From Salegentibacter salegens (GTDB taxonomy: Bacteria; Bacteroidota; Bacteroidia; Flavobacteriales; Flavobacteriaceae), in assembly GCF_900142975.1 (NCBI RefSeq), contig NZ_LT670848.1:3782001-3846000 (forward strand): a stretch of 64,000 nucleotides of DNA. Reading direction: 5' to 3'. The translations under genes and the position numbers were made by a program. The notes under the pieces were generated by a model. The model worked only from the letters and a program-made list of their open reading frames with translations, was not told the DNA's origin and ran no database searches. This document shows, piece by piece, positions 17,177-26,328 of the stretch (positions are counted from its first letter, which is position 1; the number at the start of each line of letters is the position of its first letter).

Positions 17177-17810
17177 CCCGAGTTAAAGTTAATCCGTCGC
17201 GAATAGGTAAAATCACGGTTTCTACGCGTTCATCTTCTGCCAACATTTTATTATATTTTAAAAGCGCCTGGGTAGATTCATCTTCGGCTTTAACCGGTTC
17301 TACTACTTTTCCGCTCCATAAAACATTATCTGATAAAATAACTCCGCCGGGATTCATTTTCCCAATAATTAAATCGAAATAAGCAGGATAATTGGGCTTA
17401 TCGGCATCGATAAAAACTAAATCAAATTTTTGATCTAAATGCGGAATTATTTCCCGGGCATCACCAATATATTGTTTGATCTGATTTTTATAATCTGAAG
17501 CCTGGAAATATTTCTGCTGAAAATCGTATAATTCTTCATTAATATCTATCGTATGCAAAATTCCATCTTTAGGTAAACCTTCGGCCAGGCATAAAGCTGA
17601 ATAACCGGTATAAGTTCCAATTTCCAGAATGCTTTTTGGAGCGATTATTTTAGAAATCAGGCTCAAAATCCTTCCCTGGTAGTTTCCGCTTATCATGCGC
17701 GGTTGCAATACTTTCTGATTGGTCTCCCGGTTAAGTTTTGCCAAAAAATCTGGTTCTTTAGCTGAATGTTCTATAATGTACTGGTCTATCGCTTCAGGAA
17801 GAAAATGCAT
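17169..17810 (-). CDS. SAM-dependent O-methyltransferase (catechol/caffeoyl-CoA type)
   Basis: 213 aa. Methyltransf_3 family, which moves a methyl group from S-adenosylmethionine to catechol-like hydroxyls with a divalent metal. SAM-binding motif I is LEIGTYTGYSALCLAEGLP (about 62-80). The acidic metal-binding stretch FIDADKPNYPAYFD (about 132-145) and LSDNVLWSGKV match the family. The substrate is unknown. It is convergent with PAP2 and divergent from kynU (163 bp). Confidence 0.92.
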   Translation of the reverse strand: MHFLPEAIDQYIIEHSAKEPDFLAKLNRETNQKVLQPRMISGNYQGRILSLISKIIAPKSILEIGTYTGYSALCLAEGLPKDGILHTIDINEELYDFQQKYFQASDYKNQIKQYIGDAREIIPHLDQKFDLVFIDADKPNYPAYFDLIIGKMNPGGVILSDNVLWSGKVVEPVKAEDESTQALLKYNKMLAEDERVETVILPIRDGLTLTRVK

Positions 17811-17973
17811 AAGATTCTATTTTTGTCAAATTTATAGAATTTAATGGTTCTGAAATAATAGCTTTCAGTAGAAATTAGGAATGGTTTCACAGGAGCGCGA
17901 CTTCTGCCAATAAATTGTATTTTTACTCGATAACTTAGATTTCAAATCTTCAGGATTTAAAATACAACCACAC

Positions 17974-19257
17974 ATGCAGTTTCAAAATACATTAGAATAT
18001 GCCCGGCAACTTGATGCCCAGGATAAAATATCATCATTCCGGAATCAATTTATTTTCCCACAACACGAAGGAAAAAATGTGATTTATTTCACCGGGAATT
18101 CCTTAGGTCTTCAGCCAAAATCAGCTAAAAAATACGTAGATGAAATTATGACCGATTGGGCAAATCTCGCCGTAGAAGGTCATTTTTATGCCAAAAAGCC
18201 CTGGTGGGATTATCACGAACGTTTTGCAGAAAAACTGGCTAAAGTTGTTGGCGCTAAACCTACTGAAGTTACAGTAATGAATACCCTTACGGTAAACCTG
18301 CATTTGTTGATGGTTTCGTTTTATAGACCAAAGGGAAAACGCTATAAGATTATTTGTGAAGAAAAAGCATTTCCCAGCGACCAGTATATGATCTCGAGCC
18401 AGGTTCGATTTCACTGTTATGATCCAAAAGATGCTATTGTTGAAATTAAAAGGCGGGAAGGTGAAAATAATTTTAGAACCGAAGATATTTTAGCAAAGAT
18501 TAAGGAAGTAGGAGCCGAGTGCGCCTTGGTTTTAATTGGTGGTGTTAATTACTACACTGGGCAGGTACTGGAGATGGAAAAAATTACAAAAGCAGGACAA
18601 GAAATTGGTGCTTTTGTAGGTTGGGATCTTGCCCACGCTGCCGGAAATATTGAGCTTAAACTGAGTGACTGGAACGTTGATTTCGCCGCCTGGTGCAGCT
18701 ATAAATATATGAATAGCGGCCCGGGAAATGCTTCTGGATGTTTTATCAATGAAAAATATCACAACCAAAAAGATATTCCCCGCTTTGAAGGTTGGTGGGG
18801 CCATAATAAAGAACGCCGCTTTTTAATGGAGCCTGAATTTCAGCCCGAAAACGGGGCCGATGCCTGGCAAATTTCGAATGCACCGGTTTTGGCTTTGGCG
18901 CCTTACTTAGCTTCGCTGGAAATATTTGACGAAGTGGGAATGCCGGCTTTAATAGAGAAGCGAAATAAGATCGTGGCTTACCTGGAATTCGTATTACACG
19001 AAATTGATAAGGAGGTTGATAGTAATTTTGAAATTATTACACCTAAAAAGCAGGAAGAACGCGGTACCCAGTTGTCGGTGTTTTTACACGGGGAAGGCAG
19101 GGAATTATTTAATTATTTAATGAAAAATGGAGTGATAACCGACTGGCGGGAACCTAATGTAATTAGACTTGCGCCGGCACCGTTTTATTGTTCTTTTGAA
19201 GATATGTACCAGTTTGGGCAGATCCTGAAAAAAGGAATTCTTGATAAATCTAAATAG
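17974..19257 (+). CDS. kynU: Kynureninase
   Basis: 427 aa. PLP enzyme that splits kynurenine to anthranilate plus alanine, or 3-hydroxykynurenine to 3-hydroxyanthranilate plus alanine. The PLP lysine is K244 in WCSYKYMNSGPG, and D218/H221 lie in GWDLAHAAGN. The opening FTGNSLGLQPK and FEGWWGHN are family hallmarks. Kynurenine 3-monooxygenase lies about 5.7 kb downstream on the same strand, so the organism probably uses the tryptophan route to quinolinate and NAD, or degrades tryptophan. It is 27 bp upstream of the serine hydrolase gene. Confidence 0.96.
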   Translation: MQFQNTLEYARQLDAQDKISSFRNQFIFPQHEGKNVIYFTGNSLGLQPKSAKKYVDEIMTDWANLAVEGHFYAKKPWWDYHERFAEKLAKVVGAKPTEVTVMNTLTVNLHLLMVSFYRPKGKRYKIICEEKAFPSDQYMISSQVRFHCYDPKDAIVEIKRREGENNFRTEDILAKIKEVGAECALVLIGGVNYYTGQVLEMEKITKAGQEIGAFVGWDLAHAAGNIELKLSDWNVDFAAWCSYKYMNSGPGNASGCFINEKYHNQKDIPRFEGWWGHNKERRFLMEPEFQPENGADAWQISNAPVLALAPYLASLEIFDEVGMPALIEKRNKIVAYLEFVLHEIDKEVDSNFEIITPKKQEERGTQLSVFLHGEGRELFNYLMKNGVITDWREPNVIRLAPAPFYCSFEDMYQFGQILKKGILDKSK

Positions 19258-19284
19258 ATTAATAAAACTTAATTTAAAATACTA

Positions 19285-20211
19285 ATGAAAAAGATTTTTA
19301 TCTATTGTTTTTTGATGATTTCAATCGCAGGTTTTTCTCAAAATGCTGAGATTGATTTAAAACTTCAGCAGAAATTAGAAACCATTGCCCGGGATTTTAA
19401 AGGCGATGTTGGCATTTATGTAAAACACTTAAAAAGCGGGAAAGAAGCTGCGATAAATGCCGATACTATTTTCCCTACTGCCAGTATCGTAAAAATACCT
19501 ATTCTGCTAAAGATTTTTGATAAAATTGAAAAGGGAGAATTAAGCTATAAAGATTCGTTGGTTTATTCTAAAGATCGAATTTATGGTGGTTCAGGTTTAA
19601 TGCAATTTTACAAAGACAGCACCACAACCGATCTTAGAACTTTGGTGGCTTTAATGATTAGTTATAGCGATAATGTAACTTCTTTATGGAACCAGGAACT
19701 TGCCGGAGGCGGAGAAGGAATTAATGAGTTAATGGCTGAAATTGGGTTGGAGCACACGCGCGTAAATTCCAGAACTGAGGGTCGCGATAAAGACTGGGAA
19801 AAACATGGCTGGGGTCAAACCACCCCGCGTGAAATGGCTTCTATTTTAGAACAAATTAGAAACCGTAAACTGATAAGTGCTGCAGCGAGTGATGAAATGT
19901 ATAGGTTGCTTGGCAACTCTTTTTATCAGGATTATGCTTTATCGCAAGTTCCGCCGCATGTGCAGGCAGCGGCAAAGCAAGGAATGGTTAACAAATCCCG
20001 GTCAGAACTTTTTATGGTAAATGCACCATCGGGAGATTATGTTTGTTATATAGCAACCAAAAATAATGAAGATGATTCCTGGGAGGAGAATAATGAAGCC
20101 TGGCAATTACAAAAGGAAATTTCAGCTTTACTGTGGAATTATTTTGAACCCGATTCTAATTGGAAACCGGCAGAAGGAGCCGCTGAAATTCTTAGTGGTT
20201 TAAAATATTAG
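19285..20211 (+). CDS. Class A beta-lactamase-like exported serine hydrolase
   Basis: 308 aa. Signal peptide 1-18 (ending GFSQ). The SxxK nucleophile motif is S67-I-V-K70, and the SDN triad is at 128-130. The third motif is K231-Q-G rather than K-T/S-G. The omega-loop region (about 160-182) contains RTEGRDKDWEKHGWG before TTPREMA, with no clear ExxLN. True class A enzymes need that glutamate for deacylation, so this may be a non-lactamase hydrolase or a peptidoglycan-interacting protein. It is probably cotranscribed with kynU. Resistance should not be assumed. Confidence 0.82.
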   Translation: MKKIFIYCFLMISIAGFSQNAEIDLKLQQKLETIARDFKGDVGIYVKHLKSGKEAAINADTIFPTASIVKIPILLKIFDKIEKGELSYKDSLVYSKDRIYGGSGLMQFYKDSTTTDLRTLVALMISYSDNVTSLWNQELAGGGEGINELMAEIGLEHTRVNSRTEGRDKDWEKHGWGQTTPREMASILEQIRNRKLISAAASDEMYRLLGNSFYQDYALSQVPPHVQAAAKQGMVNKSRSELFMVNAPSGDYVCYIATKNNEDDSWEENNEAWQLQKEISALLWNYFEPDSNWKPAEGAAEILSGLKY

Positions 20212-20260
20212 TAGATTTTTACTGTCTAGCCTTAAAAATTACATCCAGAATTTAGGAACT

Positions 20261-20304
20261 AAAAAAGCCACAAATTCACTAAATAATGGTGAATTCATGG
20301 CTTT
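20261..20304. terminator. Bidirectional terminator between convergent genes
   Basis: AAAGCCA plus AATTCAC pair with GTGAATT plus TGGCTTT, a 14-bp stem with a 2-nt internal mismatch and A/T runs on both sides. It serves the hydrolase gene (+) and the lipoprotein gene (-). Confidence 0.75.
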
Positions 20305-20322
20305 CTTATCTTAATCAAAGAT

Positions 20323-20997
20323 TTATTTTACTTCAATATCGGTAAAGAATAATTCAAAACTTCCATCGGGAGATTTATGGGATTTAGAGATTTTTAAGCC
20401 CTGGAAATCTTCGAAATCTTCCCAGGTAGTAGGCATTTCCCGCTGGCCATCGGCCGATTTGTAGATCCATTCCTCTAGCAAATAATCGTCTTTATAGTAA
20501 ACTACATAAGTGTCACCAGGAGTATAGCCGCCTTCACCTTTATAAGACACTTCAAGATAGTTCATCTCTTTTTTACTAATTGGGGCGACCCCGGTTTTTT
20601 CTTCAGAAATCTCTGCATCGCTCCACACCATTTGAAAAGGGAATAAGAACCAGTAAGAATCGTTAATAAATTTCTGGTCTATATCTTTATCATTTTCAGC
20701 AATATTGTCGGTTTTGGTGTACGTGCGGCTAATATCACCTTCGGTAAGCCTAATCTCGTCAGTTTGGGGATTCCAGGTCCATTCGCGGCTGGTTCTAAGA
20801 GAATCTTCAACCTTAACATTAAAAGTAAACTGAATTTCTTCTACTTCGGCAAAATTATTTAAACCATGCGCTTCAGCAATTTGCTGTTCAATACTCCTAT
20901 CGGTTTCGGCAGCGGTTTCTTTACCAATGTTGGTTTCATTATTCTTACAGCTAATTAAGGCTGAAATTAGAAAAGTAAAAAATAGTAATTTTTTCAT
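20323..20997 (-). CDS. Hypothetical lipoprotein
   Basis: 224 aa. Signal peptide with lipobox LISC (Cys at 17). The mature part begins with an acidic linker and then predicted strands, including EIQFTFNVKVEDSLRTSREW and YVVYYKDDYLLEEWIYKSAD. The pattern resembles lipid- or protein-binding lipoproteins of the LolA-like fold, but I do not recognise a named family. Single gene between two terminators or gaps. Confidence 0.75.
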   Translation of the reverse strand: MKKLLFFTFLISALISCKNNETNIGKETAAETDRSIEQQIAEAHGLNNFAEVEEIQFTFNVKVEDSLRTSREWTWNPQTDEIRLTEGDISRTYTKTDNIAENDKDIDQKFINDSYWFLFPFQMVWSDAEISEEKTGVAPISKKEMNYLEVSYKGEGGYTPGDTYVVYYKDDYLLEEWIYKSADGQREMPTTWEDFEDFQGLKISKSHKSPDGSFELFFTDIEVK

Positions 20998-21034
20998 GGT
21001 GTTGGTTTTACTTTAAAGGTACAAAAAACTGCGT

Positions 21035-21793
21035 TTAAATGGCATTAATGCTCATTCCACCGTCTGCAACAATATTTTGGCCAGTGATATAAGAAGATTT
21101 GTCCATTGCCAGAAAAGCAATAATGGAAGCCATTTCCCGGGCTTCAGCAACTCGTTTTAAAGGCGTTCTTTTTATAATAGGATCCATTCTCTCACTTTCG
21201 CTTAAAAGTCCTTTTGTAAGCGGTGTAACTGTAAACCAGGGTGAAACCGCGTTTACACGAATACCGTCAGCTGCCCATTCTACGGCAAGACTTCGCGTTT
21301 GCTGGAGTAAACCAGCTTTAGACATTGCATAAGGTGTGCCGGTACCAACATCCTGCATCGCAGCAGAAGACGCTACATTTACAATCTTTGCACTGCCGCT
21401 TTTTTGAAGCAGGGAGTGAAGTTTTCGGCTTACTTCAAAAGGAGCATTAAGATTAATTTCCATTACTTTTCTGAATTCTTCTTCAGAATAATCATTTGCT
21501 TTCTTTCGAATATTAATGCCGGCATTATTCACAAGAATGTCCAGTTTTCCCCATTGTTTTTCTATAAAATTATGCACCTTCTGTCGGTCGTTTGTCACGG
21601 CAACATCAGCAACAAGTCCGTGTATTTTATTATCATATTGTTTCAACTCTTCTACCATAAGATCAATATCCTTTTGTGTTCTGGAAGTGAAGAGTACTTC
21701 TGCTCCCAATTCTAGAAATTCCAGAACTGCAGCTTTTCCTATTCCTTTAGTTCCACCAGTTACCAGGGCATATTTATTATTTAAGTTCCACAT
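21035..21793 (-). CDS. SDR-family oxidoreductase (tropinone-reductase-like)
   Basis: 252 aa. Classical short-chain dehydrogenase. The cofactor motif TGGTKGIG is at 13-20, with SR at about 37-38 favouring NADP(H). NNAG is near 88, the catalytic Ser is in ASSAAM, and the YxxxK pair is in TPYAMSKAG. The C-terminus TGQNIVADGGMSI is typical. The substrate is unknown. Confidence 0.9.
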   Translation of the reverse strand: MWNLNNKYALVTGGTKGIGKAAVLEFLELGAEVLFTSRTQKDIDLMVEELKQYDNKIHGLVADVAVTNDRQKVHNFIEKQWGKLDILVNNAGINIRKKANDYSEEEFRKVMEINLNAPFEVSRKLHSLLQKSGSAKIVNVASSAAMQDVGTGTPYAMSKAGLLQQTRSLAVEWAADGIRVNAVSPWFTVTPLTKGLLSESERMDPIIKRTPLKRVAEAREMASIIAFLAMDKSSYITGQNIVADGGMSINAI

Positions 21794-21870
21794 AGTAGTT
21801 TTTAATTTCGAAGATAAGATTTACCCGGTAAATAAGGTTTGGAAAAACTTTTAGGTTTAGATGATAAAAC

Positions 21871-21898
21871 AAAAACCCTTTGAAGATTTCAAAGGGTT
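21871..21898 (-). terminator. Intrinsic terminator after the small membrane protein
   Basis: AACCCTTTGAA and TTCAAAGGGTT form an 11-bp stem with a 3-nt loop. On the minus strand it is followed by a T-rich stretch. Confidence 0.72.
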
Positions 21899-21922
21899 TA
21901 TAAGATTCGAAAAAATTATTAA

Positions 21923-22078
21923 TTACAGGCGACGCCCGGTTAATAATTTATACAAAATTAGGATAACGGCTATAACAATTAGAATGTGGATTATGCTTCC
22001 CAAATCTGGAAATGCAAAATAGCCAATAAGCCATCCTATTACTAATAATACTACGATAAGCCATATTAAATCTCTCAT
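21923..22078 (-). CDS. Lmo0937/DUF5670-like small membrane protein
   Basis: 51 aa. Two hydrophobic segments (residues 4-22 and 29-44) are joined by a short loop with FPDLGSIIH, and the tail is LLTGRRL. It matches the small lmo0937-type membrane proteins often induced by stress in Bacteroidota; the function is unknown. The ATG at 22076-22078 is the only fitting start. A degenerate second copy lies just upstream (22180-22294). Confidence 0.8.
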   Translation of the reverse strand: MRDLIWLIVVLLVIGWLIGYFAFPDLGSIIHILIVIAVILILYKLLTGRRL

Positions 22079-22179
22079 ACTGGTTGGTTTTTTGTAGCTA
22101 CGCTACGTTGGTTAATTGTTTATACAAGTTAAAAAATAAATTCGAGTTTTTAAAAAACAGAAAAATATAAATTTTTGAT

Positions 22180-22294
22180 TTATAGCCTTCTACCGGTCGC
22201 CAGGCGATATAAAATACCAATTATGGCCAGGACCAATAAAATATAAGCCATCCTTAATCAGGATTACTACAATAAGCCAAATTAAATCGCCTAT
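22180..22294 (-). pseudogene. Degenerate copy of the Lmo0937-like small membrane protein
   Basis: One frame gives GDLIWLIVVILI, matching the start of the intact neighbour (RDLIWLIVVLLV). Another frame gives AYILLVLAIIGILYRLATG and then RRL and a stop, matching its end. About 40 bp are missing between the two parts, which shifts the frame. The start codon position reads ATA. No complete protein can be made. The rest of 22079-22439 shows nothing I recognise. Confidence 0.75.
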
Positions 22295-22439
22295 ATTATA
22301 GTTTAATGATTATCTATGAACGAATTTATAGAATATGTTACTTGAAAGAATAGCTTTTAACTAGTGTTTAACTCAAATGTTAAAATTTTTGAGGAATAAG
22401 AATAAGATACAGTGGTAAAGTAAGTTTGATTAGAATAAT

Positions 22440-23090
22440 TTATTCTTCTTTCTTAAAAAACGACTTGATTTCCTGGCCCGGCCTCGCATAATGAAAGCGA
22501 TCTAGAAGACTGGGAAGTGCATAGCCGTCTAAACCATTTACGGCTACCGTTTCGGCATCATCCAGCCTTAACCAGCCATCTGGTGCCTGTATGCCTTCAT
22601 CAAAATAAATATGTTTAATCGCTCCAATAAGCATTACAGTGTCATTTTCTTTGATGTAATATTCATTTATATATTCACATCCTAATTTTACATTAGACTG
22701 TCTAACATAGGGAGCATAAAAATTATCCAGGTACTCTTCCTCCAATCCGGTTTTTTGAAATTCCGAAATTTCTTCCTCATATTTAGCGGCGGTTTGGTGT
22801 GCGCTTTCTATCATATCTTTTTGAATATGATTTACTGTAAAATATTTGTTCTCTTTAATATTTTTATATGTATTTCGCGCTACTTCTTTAGTGGGCCTGG
22901 TAATAAAACCAAGTAATGCCGGGTTGCTACCTAAATGAGTAACCGAACTAAAAACCGCGACATTTACTCCTTTTTCTGCAGATTTTGTAGCGATGAGGTT
23001 AGCTGATTTATATCCGGTTACACTATTAATAAGATTTAAACGGAAAAGTTTTTCCATTTCTGCTATTTCTTCTGAAGTAATATGTTGCAT
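22440..23090 (-). CDS. Flavin reductase-domain protein (FMN-binding)
   Basis: 216 aa. Flavin reductase-like split-barrel family. The FMN-phosphate contacts are expected around SVTGYKSANLIATKS (about 23-37) and VFSSVTHLGSNPALLGFITRP (about 46-66), as usual for this group. Such proteins supply reduced flavin to a partner or bind FMN themselves. It lies near an ene-reductase and a coiled-coil protein on the same strand, each about 110 bp apart, so separate transcripts are possible. Confidence 0.88.
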   Translation of the reverse strand: MQHITSEEIAEMEKLFRLNLINSVTGYKSANLIATKSAEKGVNVAVFSSVTHLGSNPALLGFITRPTKEVARNTYKNIKENKYFTVNHIQKDMIESAHQTAAKYEEEISEFQKTGLEEEYLDNFYAPYVRQSNVKLGCEYINEYYIKENDTVMLIGAIKHIYFDEGIQAPDGWLRLDDAETVAVNGLDGYALPSLLDRFHYARPGQEIKSFFKKEE

Positions 23091-23201
23091 AAAAATATGT
23101 TTATAAAAAAAGGTGACTAAAATATAAATTACCTCTTACTGGTAAATTTATGTTTTAATCACCCTAAATACTGTAATCATTAGCTATTCTTTAAAATTTA
23201 A

Positions 23202-23447
23202 TTAGCCCTGATTTTCCAGTTTATTAATTCTCATTTCGTATTCTTCCATAGCCTCACGAACAGCATCTACATTATCTGAAGATTTTTGGTGTGCATCGTT
23301 CATTGCTTTCTCCAATTCCTTATCGGGGTGTTGAAATAAATCTGTAATCACGTGATTTATTTTATCGATAATGCTTTCCTGGCTATTTTTTATGTCTTCT
23401 AATTTATTTAATGTAGCCCTCATTTGCTCAATTTTCGATTCATCCAT
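23202..23447 (-). CDS. Small coiled-coil hypothetical protein
   Basis: 81 aa, very acidic and almost wholly helical, with heptad-like spacing (KIEQMRATLNKLEDI near the start, EEYEMRINKLENQ at the end). No signal peptide or membrane segment. I do not recognise the family. The start MDESK is the first ATG after an AT-rich leader. Confidence 0.65.
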   Translation of the reverse strand: MDESKIEQMRATLNKLEDIKNSQESIIDKINHVITDLFQHPDKELEKAMNDAHQKSSDNVDAVREAMEEYEMRINKLENQG

Positions 23448-23555
23448 AGTTTTTAAGTTTTATAGAGTTGGTAAATAAAATTACTTATTTCTTAATAAAA
23501 CTAAAGTTGAATTAACCTGTTTTTAAGGACATTTAATCTAAAATTATGAATTTTA

Positions 23556-24665
23556 CTATTTAGTTTTTTCAGAATCATATGTCGGGTAATCGGTATAACC
23601 TTTTGGGCCTGGCGTATAAAACGTATCTTCATCCCAATCAGCTACCGGGGCATTTTTAGCAAAACGCGCTGGTAAATCGGGATTGGAAATAAAGAGTTTA
23701 GCGAATGAAACCATATCGGCGTTGCCTTCTTCTATTACTTTATTTCCCGATTCCTGATCAAAGCCTGCATTAATTATTAATTTTCCTTTATAAATAGGGC
23801 GGTAGTGTTTGGCAATATTGGGTTCCAGGTAATCTATTTCGCTAACATCTGTAAAAGGTTCAGACAGGTGTAAATAAGCCAGATCGTATGCGTTTAATTT
23901 TTCAATAATATGATCGAAAGTAGCAATTGATTCTTCTGAAGCTGTAATTCCAAAAGCATCATTAAGCGAAGGGTTTAATCTAATCCCAATACGGTTTTCT
24001 GGCCAGACTTCACTTATAGCCTCAAGAATTTCAAAAAAGAATCGTGCCCGGTTTTCGATACTTCCACCATAATCATCGGTTCTAATATTTGCATTTTTAT
24101 TAAAAAACTGGTGAATTAGATATCCATTAGAGCCGTGAATCTCTACCCCGTCAAAACCGGCGCGCTTTGCATTTTCGGCTGCGTGTTTAAAATCCAGCAC
24201 GGTTTGTTTAATATCGGCAATGCTCATAGCCTGCGGTTCTACGGTATCTTCAAAACCATCTGGGGTGTAAGCTTGCGTGTTTGGATTTACAGCACTTGGC
24301 GCCAAAGGCTTTTCCCCCTCGTGAAATTTAGGGTGGGAAATACGACCGCAATGCCATAATTGTGAAAATATCTTTCCTTCATTTTCGTGAACTGCTTCAG
24401 TTACTTTCCCCCAACCTTTTACCTGATTTTCAGTATAAATCCCCGGTGTATTTATATATCCAACCGCGGCCTCTGAAATTTGCGAGCCTTCAGATATTAT
24501 TAGTCCGGCGCCTGCACGTTGCGCATAATATTCAGCGTGTAATTCGGTGGGTGCATTGTCTTTATTATCGGCGCGATTACGTGTCATTGGGGCCATAATT
24601 ACCCGGTTTTTTAATTCCAAATCCCCAATGATAACCGATTTTAATAAAGTTTGATTTTCAATCAT
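23556..24665 (-). CDS. Old yellow enzyme family alkene reductase (NemA-like)
   Basis: 369 aa. FMN-dependent NAD(P)H ene-reductase acting on activated double bonds, nitroesters or quinones. The (beta/alpha)8 signature is complete: KNRVIMAPMTRNRA (about 19-32), QLWHCGRISHP (about 102-112), and VEIHGSNGYLIHQF (about 174-187) with the His/Asn substrate pair. The loop NIRTDDYGGSIENR and the phosphate-binding end MVSFAKLFISNPDLP follow. A general detoxification role is likely; the substrate is unknown. Confidence 0.94.
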   Translation of the reverse strand: MIENQTLLKSVIIGDLELKNRVIMAPMTRNRADNKDNAPTELHAEYYAQRAGAGLIISEGSQISEAAVGYINTPGIYTENQVKGWGKVTEAVHENEGKIFSQLWHCGRISHPKFHEGEKPLAPSAVNPNTQAYTPDGFEDTVEPQAMSIADIKQTVLDFKHAAENAKRAGFDGVEIHGSNGYLIHQFFNKNANIRTDDYGGSIENRARFFFEILEAISEVWPENRIGIRLNPSLNDAFGITASEESIATFDHIIEKLNAYDLAYLHLSEPFTDVSEIDYLEPNIAKHYRPIYKGKLIINAGFDQESGNKVIEEGNADMVSFAKLFISNPDLPARFAKNAPVADWDEDTFYTPGPKGYTDYPTYDSEKTK

Positions 24666-24966
24666 AATTTAAGTTTTTTACTGGATAATCGAGATTTAAA
24701 TGCCCGAGGTAATTCACTCATTAAATGAAAGTAATTTACCAGGACACTTTTGCCAAATATTTTTTTGAATAAATACCTCAAAGCAAATTCAAGATAGTTT
24801 CCAATTAAATTTAAGGCAAGCAACCCGTAAGTGCTGTTAATTAAATGATAAATAGGTTTTTCTTAAAGCGGGGAGACCGCCTTAATTTCAGTATAAATAA
24901 GTATTTTCGTAACTTAAAATCGCATTTTCTGAAAACTGTTTTCCAGAAGATGCACAGTAGCACTTT
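24666..24966. other. Intergenic region between divergent ene-reductase and kmo genes
   Basis: 301 bp without a gene. It must hold both promoters. The nearest thing to a kmo -7 box is TATTTTCG at about 24901-24908, one base off TAnnTTTG. I see no RNA or repeat here. Confidence 0.4.
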
Positions 24967-26328
24967 ATGCAAACACCCAAAAAAATCGCCATTGTTGGCT
25001 CGGGCCTGGTTGGATCTTTACTCGCTATTTTTCTTAGAAAAGCGGGACATGAGGTTGAGGTTTTTGACCGAAGGAAAGATATTAGAGATGTAGAATTTTC
25101 CGGTCGTTCTATAAATTTGGCCATGTCTAATCGAGGCTGGAATTCTTTGAGGGCTGCAGGTATAGAAGATGAAATTAAAGAACTGGCACTTCCTTTAGTA
25201 AAAAGGGCGATGCACGTTAATGATAAACCGCTCTATTTTCAGAAATACGGAAAAGAGGAGGAAGCAATTTACTCCATTTCCCGTGGTGTTTTAAACCGAA
25301 AAATGATCACCCTGGCCGAAGATGCCGGTACTACCTTTAGGTTTGAAGAAAAAGTTTGGGATATAGATATGGCCGAAGCCAGGTTGTATACCGGCGAAAG
25401 TGAAAAAGGAGAATGGAAAGAATATCAATTTGATCTTATTTTTGGCGCCGATGGGGCTTTTTCCCGGGTTAGGCATAAAATGCAAAGACAAAGTAGGTTT
25501 AATTATTCACAGCATTTTATAAATGTTGGCTATAAAGAATTAAGTATTGCCCCAAACAAAGATGGTAGCCACAAACTGGATAACGCCTCTTTTCATATTT
25601 GGCCTCGCGGGGAATTTATGCTTATTGCAATGCCTAATTTAGATGGGAGTTTTACCTGTACTTTATTTATGCCCTTTGAAGGTAAAAATTCTTTTGAAAG
25701 TATAAAGACAGAAACCGATGCCGATCTATTTTTTCAGAAACATTTTCCAGATATAAACCAGGAGATTGAAAATTTGAAAAAGGATTTCTTTAAAAACCCT
25801 ACCAGTAGTATGGTGACTATTAAATGTTTTCCCTGGTCTTATTGGGAAAAAGTGACTTTGGTAGGAGATTCAGCGCACGCCATTGTACCATTTTATGGGC
25901 AGGGAATGAATGCGGGTTTTGAAGATATTTTGGTTTTAAGTCAAAAAATGAAGAAGCACGGCGACGATTGGGAACTTATTTTTGAAGAATATCAAAATGC
26001 GCGTAAACCCAATACAGATGCCATTGCAGAACTTAGTTATCGCAACTTTATAGAAATGAGTAGTAAAACTGCCGATCCCGATTTTTTACTGCGGAAAAAG
26101 ATTGAAAACTGGTTCTCTAACAAACATCCCGAAATTTGGGTGCCTTTGTATTCCAGGGTTACTTTTTCTGATAAACCTTATGCTGAAGCTTTAGCGATTG
26201 GCGATTATCAACGAAAAATTATGGATGAAATTATGGGAATTCCGGAAATTGAAAAGAAATGGGATACTGCCGAAGTTGAAAGCAAAATTCTTAACCTGCT
26301 GGATAAAAAACCGGTTTTTTCATTCTAG
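24967..26328 (+). CDS. kmo: Kynurenine 3-monooxygenase
   Basis: 453 aa. FAD-dependent hydroxylase making 3-hydroxykynurenine from kynurenine with NADPH and O2. The N-terminal dinucleotide fold VGSGLVGSLLAIFLRKAG (about 10-27) and the second FAD motif LVGDSAHAIVPFYGQGMNAG (about 297-316) are clear, with FSGRSINLAMSNRG near 40. The C-terminal region is shorter and lacks the obvious membrane anchor of mitochondrial forms. Kynureninase is encoded upstream. It overlaps the convergent antiporter gene by 9 bp. Confidence 0.95.
   Translation: MQTPKKIAIVGSGLVGSLLAIFLRKAGHEVEVFDRRKDIRDVEFSGRSINLAMSNRGWNSLRAAGIEDEIKELALPLVKRAMHVNDKPLYFQKYGKEEEAIYSISRGVLNRKMITLAEDAGTTFRFEEKVWDIDMAEARLYTGESEKGEWKEYQFDLIFGADGAFSRVRHKMQRQSRFNYSQHFINVGYKELSIAPNKDGSHKLDNASFHIWPRGEFMLIAMPNLDGSFTCTLFMPFEGKNSFESIKTETDADLFFQKHFPDINQEIENLKKDFFKNPTSSMVTIKCFPWSYWEKVTLVGDSAHAIVPFYGQGMNAGFEDILVLSQKMKKHGDDWELIFEEYQNARKPNTDAIAELSYRNFIEMSSKTADPDFLLRKKIENWFSNKHPEIWVPLYSRVTFSDKPYAEALAIGDYQRKIMDEIMGIPEIEKKWDTAEVESKILNLLDKKPVFSF

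Noticed and set aside
19285..20211. Antibiotic-resistance beta-lactamase
   Set aside because: KTG is replaced by KQG and the deacylating glutamate is not visible, so a resistance call is not supported.
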